NCBI GenBank assembly: GCA_900316685.1
Contig: ONDS01000004.1
Location: forward strand, 62,001-126,000
Direction: 5' to 3'
Source of the DNA: an uncultured Prevotellaceae bacterium
GTDB lineage: Bacteria; Bacteroidota; Bacteroidia; Bacteroidales; Bacteroidaceae
Length of the DNA stretch: 64,000 nt
Position 1 is the stretch's first letter. Each line of letters opens with the position of its first letter. Shown here piece by piece: positions 17,667 through 25,906 of the stretch. The position numbers and the translations under genes were made by a program. The notes beneath the pieces are model-generated. The model saw only the letters and a list, made by a program, of their open reading frames with translations, ran no database searches and was not told the DNA's origin.

Positions 17667-17669
17667 CCG

Positions 17670-18563
17670 TCAATCCCCCCCGAAAATTTTCCTTAGCACA
17701 CTCTCCGCGTCCATCTTCTTGTATTTCGACGACACGGATGTGCGCGGTTCCCAATCGCTGTCGTTCGACAGCTTGTCTAACTTCAGGTCGAGCTGCGTCG
17801 TCTTCACCTTCCCATCAGCGTTGGCCTTCACCTCCACATGATGTTTGGTGGGGAAGAACTTGGTACCCATGTTCTTGAACGCGTCGTAGTCCCACACCAG
17901 CGTGGATGTGCCATTGCGGCTGTCGGTGTATCTGGCAGTGGCCTGGGTGATGCGCCCTTTCGTAGCGGCTTGTTGCGAGGTGGTCCATTCCAGTGCCAGT
18001 CGGCCGTGCTGCAAGCTGACCTTCCCATCGCCGCTCACCCCGAACTGCGCCAGTTGCTGCTCGCCGATGGAAGAGGCTCCCGGCAAGAACAGTTGGTTCC
18101 AGAACAGCGCCTGCAACGTGTAGAAATCTATGCCGTTGCGCTGGAGGAAGGCGAGGTCGGAGTAGCTACCCTGGATATATTCCTTATGCACCCTGTCGAT
18201 GAAGAGCACCTGGTCGCGTGTGAACTCGATGCGCGCCACCTCGACCAGTCCGAAGGGCACCAGTTGCAGGCGTATGACATCGTTTTTGCGCATGTGCAGT
18301 TGTCCATCGAGCGATACATCGCGGTCGCCCGTCTTGACGGCGAACTTTATCTTAGCCACGATATCGTTGGAATACACCGCATTGTCGGCCACACTGCGCA
18401 TATAGTCGATATTGTGCGCTGGCACCGGCGGTGTGGTCGGTGTGGTCGGTTGGTTCGTCGATATGGTGGAGGAAGGCGTGGTGACCACCTTCTTGGCACC
18501 GCAGGACCAGGCGACGAGTGCCACCATGATCATGCACATGTAAGGAAAGACCTTTATTCTCAT
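17670..18563 (-). CDS. DUF4292-type lipoprotein
   Basis: A lipoprotein signal (MVALVAWSC, lipobox Cys21) is followed by a Thr/Pro-rich tether and a ~240-residue beta-rich domain (VSLDGQLHMRKNDVIRLQLVPFG, EVARIEFTRDQVLFIDR) resembling DUF4292, which looks like an LolA/LolB-type fold. The role is unknown; an outer-membrane lipoprotein transport or anchoring function is inference from fold and context. It lies between a TPR protein and the EnvC-like protein with gaps of 6 and 3 bp, an arrangement I recall as conserved in Bacteroidales. Confidence 0.8.
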   Translation of the reverse strand: MRIKVFPYMCMIMVALVAWSCGAKKVVTTPSSTISTNQPTTPTTPPVPAHNIDYMRSVADNAVYSNDIVAKIKFAVKTGDRDVSLDGQLHMRKNDVIRLQLVPFGLVEVARIEFTRDQVLFIDRVHKEYIQGSYSDLAFLQRNGIDFYTLQALFWNQLFLPGASSIGEQQLAQFGVSGDGKVSLQHGRLALEWTTSQQAATKGRITQATARYTDSRNGTSTLVWDYDAFKNMGTKFFPTKHHVEVKANADGKVKTTQLDLKLDKLSNDSDWEPRTSVSSKYKKMDAESVLRKIFGGD

Positions 18564-18569
18564 GTCGGA

Positions 18570-20330
18570 TTATTTCTTTTCGATGTATTTTTTCTGTTTC
18601 ACTTTCTCGCCGAGCAAGTCGGTACCGCCCCCTTTCTCCAGTGCCTGCCGCCAGTATTCCGCGGCCTGTCCGATATCTCCTGTGAGCGCATAGATGTCGC
18701 CTGCATGTTCAAGCACCGCGCCATCGGGAGCGTCGTCGTTCTTCAGCGTCTGGTCGATATAGATACGCGCCTCCTCATAACGGCCCTGGCAGAAGAGCAC
18801 CCACGCATAGGTATCGAGGTAGGTGGCGTTGGTCGGTTGGGCCTTGATGGTGCGGTAGCTCATCTGCTCCGCCTTGGAGAGGTCTTGCTTTTTCAGACTG
18901 AGGAAATAGGCGTAGTTGTTGAGGCAGTTGATGTTGTCGGGTTTCCAGTGCAGGCAACTGTCGTATGCTGCGAAAGCCTCCCTGTCCATGCCTTTCTGGT
19001 GATAGATATCGCCCATGATGGCATAGAAGTCGCTGACTATCTCGACATTGCTTTCCGAATTGATTTGGCTCACCCCCCGTCGGAAGGCATCCAAGGCCTG
19101 GTCGTTCTCATCTTTCTGGTAATGGGCCAGCCCCATGAAATAGTAGAAAGCCATCTCGTCGGGGTTATACGCCAAGGCCGGTGTGCAGAGTTCGATCACC
19201 CTGTCGAAATCCTTGGTGGGCCACACCTGCTGTATGAGTTGCAGCCGGGCGGGAGCGTTGTCGGGAGCTATCTCGAGCACCGTGTTCAGTGCTTGGCAGA
19301 TGCTGTCCTTGGGCATGTGCTTGAGGTCCATGTAAGCCACCCGCAGCTCTGCCATGTCAGACGTCGTCTGTTTCCGTTGCAGCATCTGCCGGAAGAGGTT
19401 GAGCACCACGGTGCTGTCGCCGCCGGCCATCTCGTTGTCATAGATGAACTGTCGCATGACCTGCGTTTTGCTCTCCATGGGTGTCTTGTCACCGAGCAGT
19501 AGCTGTCGGGTGAGACGGTCGGTCTCCTGCGCCATGTTCTCGCTGCGGTAGTAGTCGAGCAGTGCCAGTTGGGCCGACACATGGTCGGGCTCGGCCTTGA
19601 GCACTCCGAGATATTCCCTGAGAGCCTCTTTCTTACGTTCGTTCTGCATGAGCCAGTTGCCCATCATCACACGGTAGTTGAGGTCGTTGGGATGGTGCGC
19701 CACCAACTGCTTGAGCACGTTGAGCTCCTCATCCTTCTTGCCTTGCAGCGAGTAGGCCTGCATCTTGGCCAGCGCCGTTTCTTCCGACACCCCGTCGATG
19801 ACCTCTATGCGCTCGATGGTGCTTACGAGTCGAGGGTAGTCTTTCTTGTACTGATATAGCTGTCCGAGTATGGCGAGCACCTCGGTACGGTTTCTGTTGT
19901 TGTCGGCCAGTCGTTCGTACACCTCGATAGCCTTGTCGAGGTTATGTGCCTTGATATACGACTGACCGAGCCGTTCGAGATACGTATTGTTGTCGGGTTG
20001 CAAACGTGCCGCCTCTTCCATGGCCTGTATCATCTGGCTGTCGGCATCCATCTCGGCATAATAGGAGGAGAGGGCGAAGTAGACCTCCGCCGTAGGTTTC
20101 ATGTCGAGGCAATGCTGGAAGAGTTGGAACGCCTCGGCATAATTCCCCGCCTGCTGCTGCTTAACCGCCTCGGTGAAGAAGTAGGCGTATCGCCTATCCA
20201 ACTGCGGCGAGTCCGGCGACGCAGAGGACGTCGGCATGTCAGTTGCCAACGGTGCGTCCTGCGCCTTCGCCATGAGGCCAACGAGCAGGAAAAGGAGAAT
20301 CGAAGCCAGCGTTCTGAATGAATGACCCAT
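18570..20330 (-). CDS. Exported TPR protein
   Basis: A signal peptide (RTLASILLFLLVGLMAKAQ) precedes about ten tetratricopeptide repeats covering nearly the entire 586 residues, for example YAEAFQLFQHCLDMKPTAEVYFALS and YEEARIYIDQTLKNDDAPDGAVLEHAGDIY. TPR solenoids act as protein-binding scaffolds, here in the periplasm. It starts 4 bp after the dut stop and ends 6 bp before the DUF4292 gene, so the four genes form one operon. The partner proteins are unknown; envelope assembly is inferred from the neighbours. Confidence 0.85.
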   Translation of the reverse strand: MGHSFRTLASILLFLLVGLMAKAQDAPLATDMPTSSASPDSPQLDRRYAYFFTEAVKQQQAGNYAEAFQLFQHCLDMKPTAEVYFALSSYYAEMDADSQMIQAMEEAARLQPDNNTYLERLGQSYIKAHNLDKAIEVYERLADNNRNRTEVLAILGQLYQYKKDYPRLVSTIERIEVIDGVSEETALAKMQAYSLQGKKDEELNVLKQLVAHHPNDLNYRVMMGNWLMQNERKKEALREYLGVLKAEPDHVSAQLALLDYYRSENMAQETDRLTRQLLLGDKTPMESKTQVMRQFIYDNEMAGGDSTVVLNLFRQMLQRKQTTSDMAELRVAYMDLKHMPKDSICQALNTVLEIAPDNAPARLQLIQQVWPTKDFDRVIELCTPALAYNPDEMAFYYFMGLAHYQKDENDQALDAFRRGVSQINSESNVEIVSDFYAIMGDIYHQKGMDREAFAAYDSCLHWKPDNINCLNNYAYFLSLKKQDLSKAEQMSYRTIKAQPTNATYLDTYAWVLFCQGRYEEARIYIDQTLKNDDAPDGAVLEHAGDIYALTGDIGQAAEYWRQALEKGGGTDLLGEKVKQKKYIEKK

Positions 20331-20334
20331 CTCT

Positions 20335-20772
20335 CTATTTCAATCCGGTATGTCCATAACCGCCCTCGCCACGCTCCGTTGCGTCGAGCGACTCCACGAG
20401 GCGGAAAGCCACCTGTTCGTGGCGCGCCACCACCATCTGCGCTATCCGCTCGCCGTCGCGCACGATGAAGTCGGTGTCGGAGAGGTTGACCAAGAGCACC
20501 ATCACCTCGCCACGGTAGTCGGAGTCGACCGTACCAGGTGAGTTGAGCACCGTGATGCCATGTTTGAGCGCCAATCCACTGCGCGGCCTGATTTGTGCCT
20601 CGTAACCCACGGGCAGTGCGATATGCAGTCCTGTGGGTATGAGTGCCCGCTGCATGGGTTGGAGGATGATGTCGGCATCGATATTGGCGCGCAAGTCGAC
20701 ACCGGCGCTTTGCGGTGTGGCGTAGGCGGGCAAGGGTTGGTGCCCTTTGTTGATGATATTGATTTCTATCAT
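20335..20772 (-). CDS. dut: dUTP diphosphatase
   Basis: The 145-residue enzyme contains the trimeric dUTPase motifs: [42 protein letters not shown] and the C-terminal [10 protein letters not shown] that closes over the active site. It hydrolyses dUTP to dUMP and pyrophosphate, limiting uracil incorporation into DNA and supplying dTMP synthesis. The start [10 protein letters not shown] was chosen because it matches the family start and the upstream extension overlaps the promoter. It is the first gene of the envelope operon and is divergent from dgt. Confidence 0.95.
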   Translation of the reverse strand: MIEINIINKGHQPLPAYATPQSAGVDLRANIDADIILQPMQRALIPTGLHIALPVGYEAQIRPRSGLALKHGITVLNSPGTVDSDYRGEVMVLLVNLSDTDFIVRDGERIAQMVVARHEQVAFRLVESLDATERGEGGYGHTGLK

Positions 20773-20800
20773 GGGAAGGGTAGATTCTGAAAATTCACCG

Positions 20801-20808
20801 CAAAAATA
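20801..20808 (-). promoter_or_regulatory. -7 box of the dut operon
   Basis: On the minus strand, TATTTTTG followed by C matches TAnnTTTG, 28 bp before the dut start. No clear -33 TTG was found. Confidence 0.5.
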
Positions 20809-20873
20809 GCTATAATTCTCCACATTGCGGATATTTTGTCGTGCAAAATGCAAGATTTTAGTCAATTTTAGAT

Positions 20874-20881
20874 TACTTTTG
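20874..20881 (+). promoter_or_regulatory. -7 box of dgt
   Basis: TACTTTTG followed by C lies 38 bp before ATG 20920, divergent from the dut promoter. Confidence 0.55.
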
Positions 20882-20919
20882 CGGAATCAAAGAACAGAAA
20901 CGCCCAAAAACGACACGAC

Positions 20920-22257
20920 ATGGACTGGAAACGACTCATCTCCAACAAACGGTTAGGACAGGAGGAGCGTCATATCGCACGGCATGACGACCGCTCCGAA
21001 TTCAAGCGCGATTACGACCGGCTCATCTTCTCCGCACCTTTCCGCCGTATGCAGAACAAGACGCAGGTGTTCCCCCTTCCCGGCAGCGTCTTCGTGCACA
21101 ACCGGCTCACCCACAGCCTGGAGGTGGCCAGCGTGGGCATGTCGTTGGGCAACGACGTGGCCAAGGCCTTGGGCGCGAGCCATCCCGAGTTGCGCAACAC
21201 CCTGTTTGAGGAGATAGGCACCATCGTGTCCGCAGCCTGCCTGGCCCACGACATGGGCAATCCGCCCTTCGGCCACTCCGGAGAGAAAGCCATCCAGACC
21301 TTTTTCAGCGAGGGCGAAGGCATGTCGCTGCGCAGCCGTACCAGCGCCGCCTTCTGGGACGACGTGACCCATTTCGAGGGCAACGCCAACGCCTTCCGTC
21401 TGCTCACCCACCAGTTCAAGGGGCGGCGTGCCGGCGGGTTCGTGCTCACCTACTCGATGTTGGCCTCCATCGTGAAGTACCCTTTCGCCTCGTCGTTGGC
21501 AGGCGACCACGGCAAGTTCGGCTTTTTCTCGACCGAGGCCGACGACTACCAGCGTATCGCCGACGACCTGGGCATCCTTCGCCTGAGTGCCGCCGGCGAA
21601 CCCCTGCGCTACGCCCGTCATCCCCTCGTCTATTTGGTGGAAGCCGCCGACGATATCTGCTATGAGATTATGGACATCGAAGACGCCCACAAGTTGCGCC
21701 TGCTGTCGTTTGAGGAGACTGCCTCGCTATTGTTGGGATTTTTCAACGAAGAGACACGCGCCCATATCCTCCACCGCATAGAAGAAGAGGGAGTGACCGA
21801 CGACAATGAGAAGGTGACCTACATGCGGTCGTGCGTCATCGGTCTGTTGGAGAAGGAATGCGCCGAGGCGTTTATCCGCCACGAGACTGACATCCTTAGC
21901 GGAACTTTCAAGGGCAGCCTCATCAAGCACACTACAGAGAAGGTGCGCGAAGCTTACGATATTTGTAAGAAGATTTCAAAACGGAAAATATACAACAGCA
22001 AGCCCGTCTTGGATGTGGAATTGTCGGGTTACAAGATCATGGAGACGCTCATGGGCCACATGACCCGTGCCGCCGTCACTCCCGACAGATACTATTCGCA
22101 ACAACTCATCGGTAGGGTGAGCAGCCAATACCATATCGACTCGCCCGACTTGGAGACGCGCTTGATGGCGGTCATCGACTATATCAGTGGCATGACCGAT
22201 GTATACGCCCTTGACGTATATCAGAAGATCATGGGTGTGTCGTTGCCGATTGTGTAA
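20920..22257 (+). CDS. dgt: dGTP triphosphohydrolase
   Basis: The 445-residue protein has the HD-domain metal ligands and substrate motifs of deoxyguanosinetriphosphatases: PFRRMQNKTQVFPLP, VHNRLTHSLEVA (His), CLAHDMGNPPFGHSGE (HD) and the downstream VEAADDICYEIMDIEDA (Asp). It cleaves dGTP to deoxyguanosine and triphosphate and so shapes the dNTP pool. It faces dut across a 147-bp divergent region. Length and motif order are normal for the family. Confidence 0.93.
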   Translation: MDWKRLISNKRLGQEERHIARHDDRSEFKRDYDRLIFSAPFRRMQNKTQVFPLPGSVFVHNRLTHSLEVASVGMSLGNDVAKALGASHPELRNTLFEEIGTIVSAACLAHDMGNPPFGHSGEKAIQTFFSEGEGMSLRSRTSAAFWDDVTHFEGNANAFRLLTHQFKGRRAGGFVLTYSMLASIVKYPFASSLAGDHGKFGFFSTEADDYQRIADDLGILRLSAAGEPLRYARHPLVYLVEAADDICYEIMDIEDAHKLRLLSFEETASLLLGFFNEETRAHILHRIEEEGVTDDNEKVTYMRSCVIGLLEKECAEAFIRHETDILSGTFKGSLIKHTTEKVREAYDICKKISKRKIYNSKPVLDVELSGYKIMETLMGHMTRAAVTPDRYYSQQLIGRVSSQYHIDSPDLETRLMAVIDYISGMTDVYALDVYQKIMGVSLPIV

Positions 22258-22381
22258 TAGGAAATTAGAGAAATTATAAATAGGAAGTTATGCGCTTCGC
22301 GCAGGACAATAGCTCACAACGGAGTAATGTCCATTTTAACTCCCAATTTTACTTCCCCTTTAACTCCCTCTTAAAAAAAAG
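22258..22381. repeat. AGTTA/TAACTCCC simple repeats between convergent genes
   Basis: GGAAATTAGAG..GGAAGTTA units, a small GCGCTTCGCGC hairpin and TTTTAACTCCC..TTTAACTCCC units lie between dgt and the convergent acyltransferase gene. No gene is visible. Confidence 0.5.
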
Positions 22382-23371
22382 TTATTTCTCCTTGTAAATC
22401 ACCTTGTTGGCGCCAGAGGTGATTTTCAGGGTCTCAGGATGTTCTGCCACGAACGTATCGATATGGCGCACCCTCTTCTCTTCGAGTATCTCGTCGACGG
22501 CGATGAGGATACCTGTCTCCTCTACATCGCCGAAGCCGTCGTTGATGGCGGTGCCGAACATCCTCATCGTAGGACTCAGGCCCATGTAAGCATTGACCAA
22601 CGGCGGTATGTTATATCCCAGTTTACGTATCTCGGTATTGAGTATCAGATAATCCTCTTTGAGCGAAGAGCCCCGGAAGAGCGACGCCAGTTCCATGGGG
22701 TCGGACTCTATCTTGAGCGGGTTCATGGGGATGATGAGGTTGTCCTTGTCGTTGAAATGCTTCTTGAGGAAATAGAGTATCATGTCGCGTCCCTTACGCA
22801 CATAGGAGGGATACATGGTCATCTTGCCGAAGAAAAACTTCACCTCGGGCATGATGACGGTCAGCGCTCCCAGTCCATCCCACAGGTTGTCGAGGGCGAA
22901 GAGGCTTTTCGCACCCATCTTCGAACTCTGGTAAGGCAGCGTGACATAGGAACGCGCCAGTTCGATGGTGTAGGGCAGATAATCCTTGATGAATTTCTCG
23001 GAGAAATGGAACATGTGTCCTGTGGCAAGGATAGGTTGTCCCTGTTCGTCGAAGTCCACCTCCGTGCCCAACTTATAACGATAGCCACCGATTATCTCCT
23101 CGGCCTCGGGATTCCACACGATGAGTTGCTTGTAGCAATTCTCCATGAGGTCGAACTCATCGAGGTCGAGTTCCTTGCCCGTACCCCCACCGGCGGCCCG
23201 GAACGCCTCTTCGCGCTGCCGTCCTATCTCGCGCAGCACATTCGGGGCGTTGTGTATATCGACAATGTATATCTCATTATGACTCTTGTTGGTCATCCTG
23301 AGTTGCTTGTCGGGAGTAAGTTCGCTTTTCAGCAGTTCCTTGCTTACTGGGGGTATGATAGGTTGTGCCAT
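22382..23371 (-). CDS. GNAT/hemolysin-type N-acyltransferase, GlsB-like
   Basis: The 329-residue protein resembles the OlsB/GlsB group of N-acyltransferases (Acetyltransf_5-type GNAT): EIYIVDIHNAPNVLREIGRQREEAFR, EIIGGYRYKLG, and ELARSYVTLPYQSS with the Glu-Leu-Ala-Arg-Ser motif. In Bacteroides, GlsB attaches a 3-hydroxy fatty acid to glycine to start glycine-lipid synthesis, with GlsA adding the second acyl chain. The next gene upstream on the same strand is a PlsC-type acyltransferase, matching that pair. The specific amino acid is inferred from the family, not proven. Confidence 0.75.
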   Translation of the reverse strand: MAQPIIPPVSKELLKSELTPDKQLRMTNKSHNEIYIVDIHNAPNVLREIGRQREEAFRAAGGGTGKELDLDEFDLMENCYKQLIVWNPEAEEIIGGYRYKLGTEVDFDEQGQPILATGHMFHFSEKFIKDYLPYTIELARSYVTLPYQSSKMGAKSLFALDNLWDGLGALTVIMPEVKFFFGKMTMYPSYVRKGRDMILYFLKKHFNDKDNLIIPMNPLKIESDPMELASLFRGSSLKEDYLILNTEIRKLGYNIPPLVNAYMGLSPTMRMFGTAINDGFGDVEETGILIAVDEILEEKRVRHIDTFVAEHPETLKITSGANKVIYKEK

Positions 23372-23381
23372 GATGATGAGG

Positions 23382-24221
23382 CTAATCGTTATTGTTGAGT
23401 TGATAGACTAAATCTTCCACGTATTGTGCCCACTGTGTGGGGTTCTTCGACTTGTCGAAGGTCTGCCAGGGTATGGGTTTGCCGATGGTCACGGTGAACT
23501 CCTTGTGCACGTTCTTGTACATCTCGTCGACGAGGAACAGCATGGCCACATTGAACTTGATGCCCAGTCGTTTCGACCAGTTGGCCAACCTATAGAACTT
23601 TTTGGAGTTGGAGCCACTGAAATGTATGGGCACCACGTCGCGGTGTGTCTCCACGCTCTTGGTGATGAACGTCTTCTTCCACGGCAGGTCGTGTATGCGC
23701 CCATTGATCTTGCGCGAGCACAGGCCGGCGGGGAACATGAGCATATGGTTGTCGCTCTTAAAACCCGCCTCCACCATGGCAGGGAACTGCCTGCTCTGTC
23801 CACCCGTCTTGTTGATGGGGATGCACAACGGAGCCAGCCCCGGCAGGTTCATCAGCAGGTCGTTGACCAGATAGCGGAAGTTGCCGTCGCAATGACGCCC
23901 AATGATGGCACCCAGCGCCACCCCGTCGGCACCGCCCAGGGGGTGGTTGCTCACGTAGGTGTAGAGTTTGCCGTCGTCGGTGGGCGGCAGGTTCTCCTTT
24001 CCTTGGATATGCAGGGTCATGTCAAGATAGCGCACACACTCCTCCAACCAGTCGACGCCCACCTTGTCGCGGCTGTCCCAGAGATATGCGTTCACCTCAT
24101 CCTGGTGAATAATGTGTTTGAGCCATCGGCGCAGGAACCCGGGTACTACTTTTGCTTTCGCACCCATCTTGTCGCTGAGTATCTGGTCGATGTCGATGGT
24201 TTTTTCCGATATTTCTCTCAT
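23382..24221 (-). CDS. Lysophospholipid-type acyltransferase, GlsA-like
   Basis: The start at MREISEKTIDID is preferred because the longer frame reaches past the promoter. The 279-residue protein has a PlsC-like core with SNHPLGGADG, where His and Asp are five residues apart rather than the four in classical HX4D enzymes, then FPAGLCSRK and PIHFSGSN. Together with the downstream GNAT gene (10-bp gap) it fits the O-acyltransferase/N-acyltransferase pair for glycine lipids of Bacteroidota membranes. A role as a general 1-acylglycerol phosphate acyltransferase cannot be excluded. Confidence 0.75.
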   Translation of the reverse strand: MREISEKTIDIDQILSDKMGAKAKVVPGFLRRWLKHIIHQDEVNAYLWDSRDKVGVDWLEECVRYLDMTLHIQGKENLPPTDDGKLYTYVSNHPLGGADGVALGAIIGRHCDGNFRYLVNDLLMNLPGLAPLCIPINKTGGQSRQFPAMVEAGFKSDNHMLMFPAGLCSRKINGRIHDLPWKKTFITKSVETHRDVVPIHFSGSNSKKFYRLANWSKRLGIKFNVAMLFLVDEMYKNVHKEFTVTIGKPIPWQTFDKSKNPTQWAQYVEDLVYQLNNND

Positions 24222-24237
24222 GATAGAAAATATTCTG

Positions 24238-24245
24238 CAAAAGTA
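24238..24245 (-). promoter_or_regulatory. -7 box of the acyltransferase pair
   Basis: On the minus strand, TACTTTTG followed by C is 16 bp before the start codon of the GlsA-like gene. No good -33 element at 19-20 bp. Confidence 0.5.
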
Positions 24246-24434
24246 CGTCAAGTTTTTCAAAAAGTGGCATTTTTGCGGGAAAAAGTTCCATATTCTCATC
24301 ATTTTGTCCTATTTGTCCACCATTTTATGCAACTTTCGCAAGCCTTGGGGTTTTTGGACTTAAAGGAATTAAGAGTGTTAGAGGAGTCGGGGAAAGCACA
24401 AATCACATTTTCCATGAAAAATACATGGTTAAAT

Positions 24435-24465
24435 TTGGTGGTATGGATTAAAGATATTATATTTG
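24435..24465 (+). promoter_or_regulatory. Promoter of the small lipoprotein gene
   Basis: TTG (24435-24437) and TATATTTG (24458-24465) are spaced 20 bp apart. The predicted transcript starts near 24471, which supports the downstream ATG at 24488. Confidence 0.65.
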
Positions 24466-24487
24466 CCACATGACCAAATACTTACTT

Positions 24488-25126
24488 ATGAAACGTATAC
24501 TTTTTCTATTAGCCGCTTTTTTCCTGTTGGCGCTCCCCTCATGCGCCAAGAAAGTGACAGTGACCATCGACGGCACACTGTCGCCGACGCAGACCTCTCT
24601 CTATCTCATCGTCAATGAAGACACAGCCCATGCACAGCGCGTACAGATACAGGACGCACGGTTCTCCGTCACGGTGACGGTAGACCGCAACGCGTTCATC
24701 CGTCTGCACGACTACAAGGATTGGCCCGAGCGCAGCGTGTTCGTCCTCATCCCCGACAGCCGCCACATCACCATCGACTGGCGCAACGGCACCATCGAAG
24801 GCTCGCCGATGTCAAGTAAATTGCAAGGAGCCATGAGGGAAGTGTCGGAAGCCAATCCCGAGGGATTCCATATCGACGTGTTCTCCGACAACCCTGAAGA
24901 TTGGGCCAGTGCACGGGAATCGGAACAGCGAATACGCCAGATGATGCAGCAAAAGCAGTTGGAAACCATCCAAAGGGTAATCCAGGAGAACAAGGGCAAT
25001 TATATTCCCGCATGGATTGTCTTTTGCTATTACAAGAAAGTGGACGAGCCTTTCCGCCATATGTTCGACAGTTATCGCGGGAAGTGGACCAAACATCCTA
25101 TCCTGAAACTGCTGAAGAGAGAATAA
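24488..25126 (+). CDS. Lipoprotein with DUF4369-like domain
   Basis: The protein begins with a lipoprotein signal (MKRILFLLAAFFLLALPSC), so an outer or inner membrane lipoprotein is predicted. The next ~90 residues (VTVTIDGTLSPTQTSLYLIVN..., ARFSVTVTVDRNAFIRLHD) resemble the DUF4369 beta domain that precedes thioredoxin modules in Bacteroidota, but here no thioredoxin fold or CxxC follows. The remainder is helical. An upstream in-frame ATG at 24470 is disfavoured because it would lie at the transcription start. Function is unknown. It lies just before the dcw cluster but is separated from it by a structured 299-bp gap. Confidence 0.7.
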   Translation: MKRILFLLAAFFLLALPSCAKKVTVTIDGTLSPTQTSLYLIVNEDTAHAQRVQIQDARFSVTVTVDRNAFIRLHDYKDWPERSVFVLIPDSRHITIDWRNGTIEGSPMSSKLQGAMREVSEANPEGFHIDVFSDNPEDWASARESEQRIRQMMQQKQLETIQRVIQENKGNYIPAWIVFCYYKKVDEPFRHMFDSYRGKWTKHPILKLLKRE

Positions 25127-25153
25127 CGCGTTGCCTTATCTCGCAATCCATGC

Positions 25154-25172
25154 CCTACGGTACAGCCGTAGG
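25154..25172 (+). terminator. Short hairpin downstream of the lipoprotein gene
   Basis: CCTACGG pairs perfectly with CCGTAGG around a 5-nt loop, 27 bp after the stop codon. There is no U-tract, so termination would need help. Confidence 0.35.
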
Positions 25173-25201
25173 CTGATAGGCGTGGAACCTTGTCGTTATG
25201 C

Positions 25202-25268
25202 CGCCCGTGGCTTTCGTCGCAATACCTGCAGAGTGCGTTGCAGGTGCAGGCGACGAAGGTCACGGGCG
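25202..25268. repeat. Nested 67-bp inverted repeat before mraZ
   Basis: Outer 19-bp arms CGCCCGTGGCTTTCGTCGC and GCGACGAAGGTCACGGGCG pair with two mismatches that are G-U capable in RNA. An inner CCTGCA/TGCAGG stem sits within the loop. The fold is long, GC-rich and has no T-run on the plus strand. It may be a bidirectional terminator, an RNA element or a small mobile repeat. The rest of the 299-bp gap holds no gene. Confidence 0.5.
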
Positions 25269-25353
25269 AGTTTGTTTTCCCCCTTTTGGTGAACCCCGTT
25301 TTCGCCCCGCAAAATCGTTAAATTTTGCTAAACTGAAAAATATTTGGAAAAAA

Positions 25354-25380
25354 GTGGGGAATTGTGGGGAATTGTGGGGA
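25354..25380 (+). promoter_or_regulatory. Putative MraZ operator (three TGGGG repeats)
   Basis: GTGGGGAATT is repeated so that TGGGG occurs at 25355, 25365 and 25375, exactly 10 bp apart and on one helical face. Known MraZ sites are TGGG-type direct repeats with 5-bp spacers upstream of mraZ. The array covers where the -33 element would be, so autorepression is likely. Confidence 0.7.
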
Positions 25381-25388
25381 AAAATGTG

Positions 25389-25396
25389 TACTTTTG
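25389..25396 (+). promoter_or_regulatory. -7 box of the dcw operon
   Basis: TACTTTTG lies 9 bp after the TGGGG array and 29 bp before the mraZ ATG. It has no well-spaced TTG, which suggests a weak or activator-tuned promoter. Confidence 0.6.
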
Positions 25397-25425
25397 TAAC
25401 CCAAATCCTTATTAAGGTGTAACCG

Positions 25426-25899
25426 ATGAGATTCATAGGCAACATAGAAGCGAAAGTAGACGCGAAAGGTCGCGTGTTTTTGCCCGCCGTATTCCGCAAG
25501 GAACTGCCGGGCGACGACACGGCTACGCTCATGCTGCGCAAAGATCTCTTCCAAGACTGTCTGGTGCTCTATCCGGAAAGCATCTGGAACGAGCAAACCG
25601 ACGCCTTGCGCTCACGCCTGAACCGTTGGGTGAAGGAAGAACAACAGTTCTTCCGCGAATACGTGTCGGCCGTGGTGCGGATACCCTTGGACGCCAATGG
25701 GCGTTTGCTCATTCCCAAGCGTTATCTCGGCATGGCGGGCATCGACCAGTCGGTACGGTTCATCGGCATGGACGATTGCATCGAGATATGGCGCGAACAA
25801 AACGTTGAGAAGCCCTTCGTAGAACCCGAAGAACTGGCAGCACAGCTTAGCAGGCTCATGAGCGGAGCCCCCGACAAACCTTCCGAACAACAGATTTAA
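25426..25899 (+). CDS. mraZ: Transcriptional regulator MraZ
   Basis: The 157-residue protein has two SpoVT/AbrB-like MraZ domains: the first begins IEAKVDAKGRVFLPAVFRKEL and the second has VVRIPLDANGRLLIPKRYLGMAG. MraZ forms ring-shaped oligomers and controls division and cell-wall cluster transcription, including its own promoter. Here it is first in the dcw operon, 7 bp before rsmH, and three TGGGG repeats with 10-bp period lie upstream of its promoter. Length and start (MRFIGNIEAKVD) are normal. Confidence 0.95.
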   Translation: MRFIGNIEAKVDAKGRVFLPAVFRKELPGDDTATLMLRKDLFQDCLVLYPESIWNEQTDALRSRLNRWVKEEQQFFREYVSAVVRIPLDANGRLLIPKRYLGMAGIDQSVRFIGMDDCIEIWREQNVEKPFVEPEELAAQLSRLMSGAPDKPSEQQI

Positions 25900-25906
25900 T
25901 CATTAG

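Noticed and set aside
17838..19502. 554-residue plus-strand open frame opposite DUF4292 and TPR genes
   Set aside because: It spans two real genes on the other strand and shows the His/Val/Leu-rich style of GC-rich shadows.
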